Source of the DNA: Lentzea flava
GTDB taxonomy: Bacteria > Actinomycetota > Actinomycetes > Mycobacteriales > Pseudonocardiaceae
Assembly: GCF_014648475.1 (NCBI RefSeq)
Contig: NZ_BMRE01000060.1
Coordinates: 1 to 44,548 of the forward strand
Length of the DNA stretch: 44,548 nt
Reading direction: 5' to 3'
Positions within the stretch are counted from its first letter, which is position 1. The number at the start of each line of letters is the position of its first letter. Shown in pieces: positions 15,765-22,872 of the stretch. A program made the translations under genes and the position numbers. The notes below the pieces were generated by a model. It had not been told where the DNA came from. It did not search any database and saw nothing but the letters and a program-made list of their open reading frames with translations.

Positions 15765-16073
15765 CTAGGACGCCGCAGGCACTCGGGGGCGAGGCGTCCA
15801 CATGGTGTAACCGGCGCGGCGCGCGTCCTCCGGCGAGTGGAAGAACGCGTCGCCCTTCATCCGCTTGTAGTACGGCGACTCCGGCGTGTGGAACATCATC
15901 GTCCGCGAGTTCGCCTTGATCGCGGGCGGCAGGGCGACCGGCTCCTCCATGATCGACAGAGGCGCCTCGGGCACCGCGGCGGGACGTGTGCGCATGGTCA
16001 GCCACGTCAGCAGCACGCCCGCGAGGAACGCGCCCGCGCACAGCAGGAACATCTGGATGAAGAAGCCGAACAA
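15765..16073 (-). CDS. ArfC-like channel accessory protein, sunset domain variant
   Basis: A 102-residue membrane protein. One transmembrane segment occupies residues ~4-26 ('FFIQMFLLCAGAFLAGVLLTWL'). After a linker comes the short C-terminal motif 'AIKANSRTMMFHTPESPYYKRMKGDAFFHSPEDARRAGY', which matches the 'sunset' domain pattern (xKGNxxSxxYHxPxSxYYxR...FxxxxxAxxAGY) known at the end of actinobacterial ArfC-type proteins. In Mycobacterium, ArfB and ArfC assist the OmpATb/ArfA channel protein. The gene lies 9 bp downstream of the ArfA-like gene, which supports the assignment. The domain's biochemical role is not established as far as I know. Confidence 0.77.
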   Translation of the reverse strand: MFGFFIQMFLLCAGAFLAGVLLTWLTMRTRPAAVPEAPLSIMEEPVALPPAIKANSRTMMFHTPESPYYKRMKGDAFFHSPEDARRAGYTMWTPRPRVPAAS

Positions 16074-16082
16074 CGAACGCTC

Positions 16083-16541
16083 CTAGCCCGTAGTCGTGAA
16101 GTCCTCGTCGACGCGCAGGCCCTCGGCCGCCCGGCGCAGGGCGTCGCTCAACGCCCCCGCGCGGTCCGGGTCCGCCACGCGGGCCGACGCGGTCAGGTGT
16201 CCTTTGTGGACCACGCCGGTGAAGTCGGCGACGTCCTGGTCCAGCACCGCTCCCAGCAGAGCGGCGGCGACGGGCGGGGTGACCGGCATGCGCTCGCCCG
16301 CGTTGGGGGTGATCACGTCGGTGATGCGGTGGGAGGCGGTCAGCTCGCGCACGGCGTCGACGACGTCCTGGCGTTCGGCGATCGAGCCCGCGGTGCCGGC
16401 CAGCACGATCTCGGGCCCGCGCACGGCGAACACCAGGTGGCCGGGCTGGATCTCGGCCGCTGGGCGGAACACCGTGCCCACCGAGGCGAGCAGCATCGGC
16501 ACTACGAGGGCGCCGACGAAGACGCGCTGCGGTAACTGCAC
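16083..16541 (-). CDS. ArfA/OmpATb-like protein with BON-type domains
   Basis: A 152-residue protein with an N-terminal hydrophobic anchor ('VFVGALVVPMLLASVGTVF', residues ~7-25). A BON-like segment follows ('FAVRGPEIVLAGTAGSIAERQDVVDAVRELTASHRITDVITP'), then a second similar unit ('VVHKGHLTASARVADPDRAGALSDALRRAAEG'). In mycobacterial OmpATb/ArfA, BON domains follow a single N-terminal membrane helix and precede an OmpA-like peptidoglycan-binding domain. Here the OmpA-like domain is absent, so this is a short version. The sunset-domain ArfC-like gene 9 bp downstream supports the family call. The GTG start fits the anchor. A role in the envelope, perhaps pH or ammonia related, is only analogy. 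Confidence 0.68.
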   Translation of the reverse strand: MQLPQRVFVGALVVPMLLASVGTVFRPAAEIQPGHLVFAVRGPEIVLAGTAGSIAERQDVVDAVRELTASHRITDVITPNAGERMPVTPPVAAALLGAVLDQDVADFTGVVHKGHLTASARVADPDRAGALSDALRRAAEGLRVDEDFTTTG

Positions 16542-16615
16542 GCGCCTGACCTATCTCATTCGGCCGATGCCATGCCACCGCCTGGAGCAGAACGCCCAGG
16601 ACAACACGCCCGAAT

Positions 16616-18337
16616 TCACTCGTTCGTGGAGACCGTCAGGGGCACTCCGGAGGCCACCAACCGCCAGTCCGACCGGGTGAACTCGGCGGGGTCCAGCACG
16701 CCCGCGGCCTTGACCCAGTCGATCAGCAGCTGACGGATCTCCTGCTGCTGGTTGTGCAGCACGGGCGCCGAGGCGATGTGCGGGAAGTCGCCGCCGCCCG
16801 CCTGCCGGTAGTTGTTCACGGCCACCGCGAACTCGAACGAGTCGGACACCGGCTCACCGTCGTACGCCAGCCCCACGATCCGCGAGCCAGGCGGCTGAGC
16901 GATGTCGATGTCGTAGGTCAGCGGTGCGGAGAGGCCGTAGGCGATGTCGAAGTTGTAGTCCGGCACGTCCGCGGACACCTCGGCGGCGGTGAAGGGGCCG
17001 GGACCGGAGACCTGCCGGAAGTACCGCGCCGACTCCTCCAGGAAGTCGCGCAGCTGCGCCCCGGTCATCCGCACGCCCAGCAAGGTGTTGTCGAAGATGT
17101 AGAGCCCGGCGACGTCGCGGATCGACACCTCCCCCGCCGGTATCCGCGCCGCGCGGTTGAACGGCGCGCACAACGAGACCACCGGCAGCGACGTGGACTT
17201 CGCGACCTCCAACGCCTGCACGTGGTTGATGAACCCCAGCGCGGGTGTGTCCTCGAACCGCGACCGCGCGGCCGACATGGCCCCCAGACACGTGCCGATG
17301 CGCGCGTTGACGTACGTGACGACCTTCTCGTGATCACGCCGCAGCAGCCGCACGATCCGCGGGTCCTCGCCCACCGAAGCGGACGACAGCACGGAGGAGC
17401 GCGATTCCACGAGCTCCCAGCGGGAGTCGAACCGGAGGTCGAACTCCATCACCGACAAGCGCTTGCCCCAGAACAGCGGTTCGGTCAGCAGCACCGGCCG
17501 CCCGGTCACCTTGTTCGTCACGAACCGCTGCGGGATCTCCACGTGCGCGTGCCCGACCAGCACGGCGTCGATGCCGGGCACGGTCTCGGCGACCAGCTCC
17601 GCGCAGTTCTCCGGGAACGGCACCTGATCGCCCAGGGACGACGACAGGTCGGCCCCCGAATGCGCCGCCACGACCACCAGATCCGACTTGGACCGCACCT
17701 CCGGCACCCAGTGCAGCGCCTGCTCCACCAGCCCCGGGAACGTCAGCACGCCCTCGACGACAGCGCGGTCCCACACCGCGATCCCTGGGTTGGTGAGCCC
17801 GAGAATCCCGACGCGCAACGGCGGCCCGCCCGTGCGCCACACGGTCTTCACCACGTACGGCGGGAAAGCGGGCCGGCCGGTGGCGACGTCCACCGCGTTC
17901 GCGCCGAGCAGCGGGAAGTCCAGCTGCCGCTCGAACGTCCTGAGCACCTCGAGCCCGTAGTTGAACTCGTGGTTTCCCAACGCCGCCGCCGTGTACCCGA
18001 TGGCGTTCATCGCTGCCGCCATCGGGTGCACGTGCGAGCGCGTGATCGGCTCGACCTTCGCGTAGTAGTAGGCGAGCGGTGTGCCCTGGATGGTGTCGCC
18101 GGCGTCGAGCAGCAGCGTCCGGTGCCGTCCCACGGCGTCTCGCACTCCGGACACCAGCGTGGAGATCTTCGCGAGGCCGACGTCGTTGTGCGCGTAGTCG
18201 TCGAACTCGCGGTCCAGGTAGTAGTCCCAGTTGAAGAGATTGCCGTGCAGATCAGTGGAGCCCATCACCGTCAGTGTGAACGTGCGCAGACCGCTCACCT
18301 CCGGTTGTGGTCGGGCCGTGAACCCGACCATAACCAC
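16616..18337 (-). CDS. bifunctional metallophosphatase/5'-nucleotidase family protein
   Basis: A 573-residue enzyme of the UshA/CpdB family. The N-terminal calcineurin-like phosphoesterase domain shows 'STDLHGN' (Asp29, His31), 'DAGDTIQGTP' (Asp81), 'LGNHEFNYG', 'VAAHSG' and 'VGHAHVEIP', the five metal-binding blocks. The C-terminal nucleotidase domain shows 'YNFDIAYGL' and 'NNYRQAGGGDFP', close to the substrate-binding motifs of 2',3'-cyclic phosphodiesterase/3'-nucleotidases. These enzymes salvage nucleotides, usually outside the cell. Unusually, no signal peptide or TAT motif is visible: the protein starts 'MVMVGFTARPQPEVSG' directly before the first strand. Either it acts in the cytoplasm or it leaves by another route. 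Confidence 0.9.
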   Translation of the reverse strand: MVMVGFTARPQPEVSGLRTFTLTVMGSTDLHGNLFNWDYYLDREFDDYAHNDVGLAKISTLVSGVRDAVGRHRTLLLDAGDTIQGTPLAYYYAKVEPITRSHVHPMAAAMNAIGYTAAALGNHEFNYGLEVLRTFERQLDFPLLGANAVDVATGRPAFPPYVVKTVWRTGGPPLRVGILGLTNPGIAVWDRAVVEGVLTFPGLVEQALHWVPEVRSKSDLVVVAAHSGADLSSSLGDQVPFPENCAELVAETVPGIDAVLVGHAHVEIPQRFVTNKVTGRPVLLTEPLFWGKRLSVMEFDLRFDSRWELVESRSSVLSSASVGEDPRIVRLLRRDHEKVVTYVNARIGTCLGAMSAARSRFEDTPALGFINHVQALEVAKSTSLPVVSLCAPFNRAARIPAGEVSIRDVAGLYIFDNTLLGVRMTGAQLRDFLEESARYFRQVSGPGPFTAAEVSADVPDYNFDIAYGLSAPLTYDIDIAQPPGSRIVGLAYDGEPVSDSFEFAVAVNNYRQAGGGDFPHIASAPVLHNQQQEIRQLLIDWVKAAGVLDPAEFTRSDWRLVASGVPLTVSTNE

Positions 18338-18355
18338 TCACACTTGACCCGGTAA

Positions 18356-18847
18356 CTACCTGGTCGGAGGCGCCTGTTGGCCCTGCTGGCCGCGCTGACC
18401 TGGCTCGACGACGCTGGAGGCGACGGTCTTGCCGTCCTCTGTGGTGGCGATCACCGTCACCGTGTCGCCTTTCTCGACACCTTCGGCCACGGTGTCGGCG
18501 TCGATCACGTACGTCTTGGTGTAGCCGTCGGTCGACTTCACCTCGATCGAGGTGTCGCTGATCGACGTCACCTCACCGGTCTGGAATTCGCCGTGGCTGG
18601 CCGAGCCGGAGCCGAGCCCGAAAACGGGTCCGCGCATGCCGTCGGGCGGTCCTCCGCCCATGCCGCCGGGGCCGCCCATGGCACCGGTCTGCTGGTTCGT
18701 GCCGCTGGCCGCGTAGATCGCGACGCCACCGGCCGCGGCGATGCCCACCGCGATGGCCACGGCCGCCACTGTCTTCTTCGCGGTCCAGGCCGGGCGCTGG
18801 GGCGCCGGCTGGGGTGCGCCCCACTCCGGAGGCTGTTGTTCGGTCAT
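18356..18847 (-). CDS. membrane-anchored DUF5666-like protein
   Basis: A 163-residue protein with four visible parts. A cytoplasmic Pro/Gln-rich N-terminus is followed by one transmembrane helix ('TVAAVAIAVGIAAAGGVAIYAAS', residues ~26-48), then a Gly/Met/Pro-rich spacer ('GAMGGPGGMGGGPPDGMRG'). The C-terminal small beta domain ('GEVTSISDTSIEVKSTDGYTKTYVIDADTVAEGVEKGDTVTVIAT') has the look of DUF5666, an OB-like fold. Function is unknown. It is divergent from the two-component system (119 bp apart), and such proteins are often found next to sensor kinases and GT39 enzymes in actinomycetes, so a shared envelope role is likely. Its Gly/Met-rich spacer resembles the Gly-rich loop in the GT39 protein at 22873. 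An in-frame GTG at 18856 is an alternative start. Confidence 0.72.
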   Translation of the reverse strand: MTEQQPPEWGAPQPAPQRPAWTAKKTVAAVAIAVGIAAAGGVAIYAASGTNQQTGAMGGPGGMGGGPPDGMRGPVFGLGSGSASHGEFQTGEVTSISDTSIEVKSTDGYTKTYVIDADTVAEGVEKGDTVTVIATTEDGKTVASSVVEPGQRGQQGQQAPPTR

Positions 18848-18965
18848 GGCAGCCACCGTGGCGGCGCCGGCTGTGCCGAACCTGTGCGGGGAATAGGCCT
18901 GAGCTGTGCGCCTGCCTCACAGCTGGTACACAGGATCGGCGTTCACGATGGGAGCCGTGCGTGCG

Positions 18966-19682
18966 ATGAAGAACGAACTGCGCAGGCCGGACGGGCAGCC
19001 GGTGCGGGTGCTCGTGGTGGACGACGAGTCCACTCTGGCCGAGCTGATGTCGATGGCGCTGCGGATGGAGAAGTGGGACGTCCGCACGGCGCTCGACGGT
19101 CAGACGGCGGTGCGGACCGCACGCGAGTTCCGGCCGGACGTCGTGGTGCTCGACGTGATGCTGCCCGACTTCAACGGTTTCGAGGTGCTGCGCAGGATGC
19201 GCGCGGACTTCCCCGCGCTGCCCGTGCTGTTCCTGACCGCGAAGGACGCCGTGGAGGACCGCATCGCCGGGCTCACCGCGGGCGGCGACGACTACGTCAC
19301 CAAACCGTTCTCGCTGGAGGAGGTCGTGCTGCGGCTGCGCGCGCTGCTGCGCCGCACCGGCGTGACCGACGCGGACGCGGGCGCGCGGCTCACCGTCGGC
19401 GACCTGTCGCTGGACGAGGAGACCCGCGAGGTGTCCCGCGGCGGCGACTCGATCGACCTGACGGCGACGGAGTTCGAGCTGCTGCGCTACCTGATGAGCA
19501 ACCCGCGCCGGGTGCTGAGCAAGGCGCAGATCCTCGACCGGGTCTGGAGCTACGACTTCGGGGGTCAGGCGAACATCGTCGAGCTCTACATCTCGTATCT
19601 GCGCAAGAAGATCGACGCCGGACGCGCTCCCATGATCCACACAATGCGAGGCGCGGGCTATGTCCTCAAACCTGCGACCTAG
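18966..19682 (+). CDS. OmpR-family response regulator
   Basis: A 238-residue two-component response regulator. The receiver domain has the acidic pair in 'VLVVDDE', the phospho-acceptor Asp63 in 'VVVLDVMLPD', and the conserved Thr and Lys in 'LFLTAKD' and 'YVTKPF'. The C-terminal winged helix carries 'LDEETREVSRGGDSIDLTATEFELLRYL' and ends 'VELYISYLRKKID...MIHTMRGAGYVLKP', typical OmpR/PhoB. It overlaps the sensor kinase gene by 23 bp, so the pair is co-expressed. The start at 18966 is chosen because homologues begin shortly before '(E)LRRPDG..VRVLVVDDE'; the ATG at 18948 is also possible. Probable targets are the downstream glycosyltransferase genes. Confidence 0.92.
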   Translation: MKNELRRPDGQPVRVLVVDDESTLAELMSMALRMEKWDVRTALDGQTAVRTAREFRPDVVVLDVMLPDFNGFEVLRRMRADFPALPVLFLTAKDAVEDRIAGLTAGGDDYVTKPFSLEEVVLRLRALLRRTGVTDADAGARLTVGDLSLDEETREVSRGGDSIDLTATEFELLRYLMSNPRRVLSKAQILDRVWSYDFGGQANIVELYISYLRKKIDAGRAPMIHTMRGAGYVLKPAT

Positions 19683-21054
19683 AACCCTCCGCGCGAAGCT
19701 GGTCGTTGGCCAGATCGTCCTGCTGACGGCACTGTGCCTGGTGATCGGCGGAGTCGCGGTGCTCGCTCTGCACGCGTTCCTGATGGGCAACCTCGACCGC
19801 GAGGTCACGAACCTCCGGCCATCACCACCCGGATCGCCGTACGGTCCGCCTGGCATCAACGCGTTCATCGAGCCCGACGGCAGCATCCGCGGCACGATCG
19901 ACCTGCCCGGCTGGCAGCAGCCGCGCCCGCTCACCGACTACGAGATCGCGGCGCTGGCGGCCGTGCCCTCCGGCCCGCACACGGTGGACCTGGGCGAGGC
20001 GGGCGAGTTCCGCGTGGTCACCGACCGCATGAGGGTCAAGGGTCTGCCGCTGGCGCCCGTCATGGGCCTGGTGTGGCAGATGGTCTGGATCCTCGCCGCG
20101 CTCATCGTGGCGGGAGCGGCCGCGGTGGCACTGGTGGGCCGGGTCGTCGTCCGGCGCGCGCTCGTGCCGCTCGACCGCGTCGCCGACACCGCGACCCGCG
20201 TCTCCGAACTGCCGTTGCACGAAGGAGAAGTCGCGCTCGCCGAACGCGTCCCCGACGAGGACACCGACCCGCACACCGAGGTCGGCAAGGTGGGCCTGGC
20301 GCTCAACAAGATGCTCGGGCACATCGGCGACGCGCTGAAAGCCAGGCACGACAGCGAAATGCGGGTGCGGCAGTTCGTCGCGGACGCCTCGCACGAGCTC
20401 AGAACGCCGCTCGCCGCCATCCGCGGCTACGCCGAGCTGACCCGCCGCTCCACCGAGGACGTGCCCCCGCAGATCGCGCACGCGATGGGCAGGGTCGAGT
20501 CCGAGGCGCTGCGGATGACCTCGCTCGTCGAGGACCTGCTGCTGCTGGCCCGCCTCGACGCGGGCCGTCCGCTGGAGAGCGAGGACGTCGACCTGTCGCG
20601 GCTGGTGCTGGACGTGGTCGGCGACGCGCGGATCGCGGGCCCCGACCACAGCTGGAAACTCGAGCTGCCAGAGGATCCCGTCATCGTTCCCGGTGACGTG
20701 CAACGGCTGCACCAGGTGCTCGGCAACCTGCTGTCCAACGCCCGCACGCACACCCCTCCCGGCACCACGGTGACCACCGGTCTGTCCGTCCACAACGGAC
20801 AGGTCGACCTGACCGTGACCGACGACGGACCGGGCATCCCCGAGGGTTTGGCAGTCTTCGAACGGTTCGCGCGCGGCGACTCCTCGCGGTCGCGCGCGGC
20901 GGGCAGCACCGGGCTGGGCCTGTCGATCGTGGCCGCCGTGGTCGGCGCGCACGACGGCGAGGTGTCGGTGCACAGCGTGCCCGGCCGCACGACGTTCACG
21001 GTCTCCCTGCACACAGCTCGTTCACAGCAAGAGCACACGACCGGCCCAGGCTAG
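19660..21054 (+). CDS. membrane sensor histidine kinase (HAMP/HisKA/HATPase)
   Basis: A 464-residue sensor kinase. Transmembrane helices are at residues ~14-40 and ~135-165, enclosing a ~95-residue extracytoplasmic sensor that is Pro/Gly-rich near its start. A HAMP linker follows, then HisKA with the phospho-acceptor His245 in 'DASHELRTPLAAIRGYAELTRR'. The ATPase domain has the N box 'LGNLLSNARTHTP', G1 'VTDDGPGIP' and G2 'GSTGLGLSIV'. It is the partner of the response regulator with which it overlaps. The sensor region has no recognised fold, so the stimulus is unknown. The stop is 18 bp before the first glycosyltransferase gene, so the two-component system and glycosyltransferases likely form one operon. 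Confidence 0.93.
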   Translation: MSSNLRPRTLRAKLVVGQIVLLTALCLVIGGVAVLALHAFLMGNLDREVTNLRPSPPGSPYGPPGINAFIEPDGSIRGTIDLPGWQQPRPLTDYEIAALAAVPSGPHTVDLGEAGEFRVVTDRMRVKGLPLAPVMGLVWQMVWILAALIVAGAAAVALVGRVVVRRALVPLDRVADTATRVSELPLHEGEVALAERVPDEDTDPHTEVGKVGLALNKMLGHIGDALKARHDSEMRVRQFVADASHELRTPLAAIRGYAELTRRSTEDVPPQIAHAMGRVESEALRMTSLVEDLLLLARLDAGRPLESEDVDLSRLVLDVVGDARIAGPDHSWKLELPEDPVIVPGDVQRLHQVLGNLLSNARTHTPPGTTVTTGLSVHNGQVDLTVTDDGPGIPEGLAVFERFARGDSSRSRAAGSTGLGLSIVAAVVGAHDGEVSVHSVPGRTTFTVSLHTARSQQEHTTGPG

Positions 21055-21072
21055 GCCGCGATTCTCGTCCGC

Positions 21073-22797
21073 ATGAGACGAGAACGCCTGGCGCTGGCGG
21101 TCCTGCTGATCGCGACCGGCGCGCTGTACCTGTGGCGGCTGGGTGACTCCGGCTGGGCCAACGCCTACTACTCGGCTGCTGCCCAGGCCGGTGCGACGAG
21201 CTGGAAGGCGTGGTTCTTCGGCTCGTCGGACGCCTCGAACGCGATCACCGTCGACAAGACGCCCGCCTCGGTGTGGGTGATGGGCCTGTCCGCCCGGCTG
21301 TTCGGCGTCAACGCCTGGAGCATCCTGGTGCCGCAGGCGTTGCTGGGCGTGGGCAGCGTGTGGCTGCTGTACGCGACGGTGCGCCGCTGGTTCTCTCCCG
21401 CCGCGGCACTGATCTCCGGGGCCGTGCTCGCGCTGACGCCGGTCGCGGTGCTGATGTTCCGCTTCAACAACCCCGACGCGTTGCTGGTGTTCCTGCTGAT
21501 CGCGGGCGCTTACTGCGTCACCCGCGCGGTCGAGAAGGCCAGTCCGGCGTGGCTCGCGCTCGCCGGGGTGGCCGTCGGGTGCGGGTTCCTGACCAAGATG
21601 TTGCAGGCGTTCCTGGTGCTGCCCGCGTTCGCGCTGGTGTACCTGATCGCCGCGCCGGCGAGCATCGGCAGGCGAGTTCTGCACCTGCTCGGCGCGACGG
21701 GTGCCATGATCGTCGCGGGCGGCTGGTGGATCGTGGCCGTCGAGCTGACGCCGGACCGCCCGTACATCGGCGGCTCGCAGACGAACAGCGTGCTGGAACT
21801 GGCGTTGGGCTACAACGGGCTCGGCCGGATCACCGGTGACGAGGTCGGCAGCGTGGGCGGCGGCCGGGGCTGGGGCACGCCGGGCTGGAGCCGCCTGCTG
21901 AGCGCGGAGATGGCCAGTCAGATCGCGTGGCTGCTCCCGGCCGCGGTGGTCCTGTTGATCTCCGGGCTGTGGCTCGCGAAGGGCCGCACCCGCACCGCGC
22001 TCGCGTTGTGGGGCGGCTGGCTCGTCGTCACCGCCGCGGTGTTCAGCTTCATGAACGGGATCATCCACTCCTACTACACCGTGGCGCTGGCTCCCGCGAT
22101 CGCCGCGATCATCGGCATCGCCGCCACGGAACTCTGGGCGCGCAGGCACGAACCCGTTGCGGCGGCGACGTTGTCCGGCGCGGTCGCGTTGAGCGCGCTG
22201 CAGTGCTACCTGCTGATCGAGGGGTTCTCCACGGCGGTCGCGGTGATCGTGCTGATGGCGGGGCTGATCGCGGCGGTCGGGCTGGTGCTGTCGATGCGCT
22301 GGGCCATTCCCGTCGCGCTCGTCGCCGCGCTGCTCGGCCCCACCACGTACTCCTTCGCCACCGTCACCGTCCCGCACACCGGCGCGTTGCCCGTGGCGGG
22401 CCCGGCGAACCGGCGGATGGGCGGCGGCGGACTGCTCGACGCCACGACGCCGGATGCCGAAGTCGTCTCTCTCCTGCAGGACAAGGCCGGTGACTACCGC
22501 TGGGCCGCCGCGACGGTCGGCTCGAACAACGCGGCGGGCCTGCAGCTCGCGAGCGGGCAGCCGGTGATGGCGCTCGGCGGGTTCAACGGCACGGATCCCG
22601 CTCCGACGCTGGAGCAGTTCCAGGAGATGGTCCGAAGTGGACAGATCCACTACTTCGTCGCGGCCGGCCGCATGATGCGCGGCGAGACCGGCAGCGACGC
22701 CGCCCACCAGATCGCCGAGTGGGTCGCCGGGAACTACACCGCGACCACCGTCGCCGGTTCCGTTCTCTACGAACTGGACGCCTCAAGCGCGAAGTGA
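21073..22797 (+). CDS. GT39-family membrane glycosyltransferase (YkcB-like), first copy
   Basis: A 574-residue polytopic membrane enzyme. The first helix starts at residue 6, and the first extracytoplasmic loop has 'WANAYYSAAAQAGATSWKAWFFGS' followed by 'NAITVDKTPASVWVMGLSARLFG'. This matches PMT/ArnT-like (GT39/GT83) enzymes that take a sugar from a polyprenyl-phosphate donor. About ten helices run to residue ~440. A C-terminal soluble domain ('WAAATVGSNNAAGLQLASGQPVMALGGFNGTDPAPTLEQF') is typical of the bacterial YkcA/YkcB type. Acceptor and sugar are unknown; envelope polymer or protein glycosylation is likely. It is paralogous to the next gene, from which 75 bp separate it, and follows the two-component system by 18 bp. 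Confidence 0.88.
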   Translation: MRRERLALAVLLIATGALYLWRLGDSGWANAYYSAAAQAGATSWKAWFFGSSDASNAITVDKTPASVWVMGLSARLFGVNAWSILVPQALLGVGSVWLLYATVRRWFSPAAALISGAVLALTPVAVLMFRFNNPDALLVFLLIAGAYCVTRAVEKASPAWLALAGVAVGCGFLTKMLQAFLVLPAFALVYLIAAPASIGRRVLHLLGATGAMIVAGGWWIVAVELTPDRPYIGGSQTNSVLELALGYNGLGRITGDEVGSVGGGRGWGTPGWSRLLSAEMASQIAWLLPAAVVLLISGLWLAKGRTRTALALWGGWLVVTAAVFSFMNGIIHSYYTVALAPAIAAIIGIAATELWARRHEPVAAATLSGAVALSALQCYLLIEGFSTAVAVIVLMAGLIAAVGLVLSMRWAIPVALVAALLGPTTYSFATVTVPHTGALPVAGPANRRMGGGGLLDATTPDAEVVSLLQDKAGDYRWAAATVGSNNAAGLQLASGQPVMALGGFNGTDPAPTLEQFQEMVRSGQIHYFVAAGRMMRGETGSDAAHQIAEWVAGNYTATTVAGSVLYELDASSAK

Positions 22798-22872
22798 CCT
22801 CCCGCTGCTGCCGGCATTGCAGCGCCGCACACGGCCGGTTCCGCCGGCCACCGAACTCGGAAGGGTCCAGTC

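Noticed and set aside
16754..18355. Long plus-strand open frame opposite the metallophosphatase
   Set aside because: The minus-strand frame has all nucleotidase motifs; the plus frame is Arg/His/Gln-rich without motifs.
21022..22707. Long minus-strand open frame opposite the first GT39 gene (and a similar one at 22783-24303)
   Set aside because: Both are charged low-complexity antisense translations; the plus frames encode recognisable membrane glycosyltransferases.
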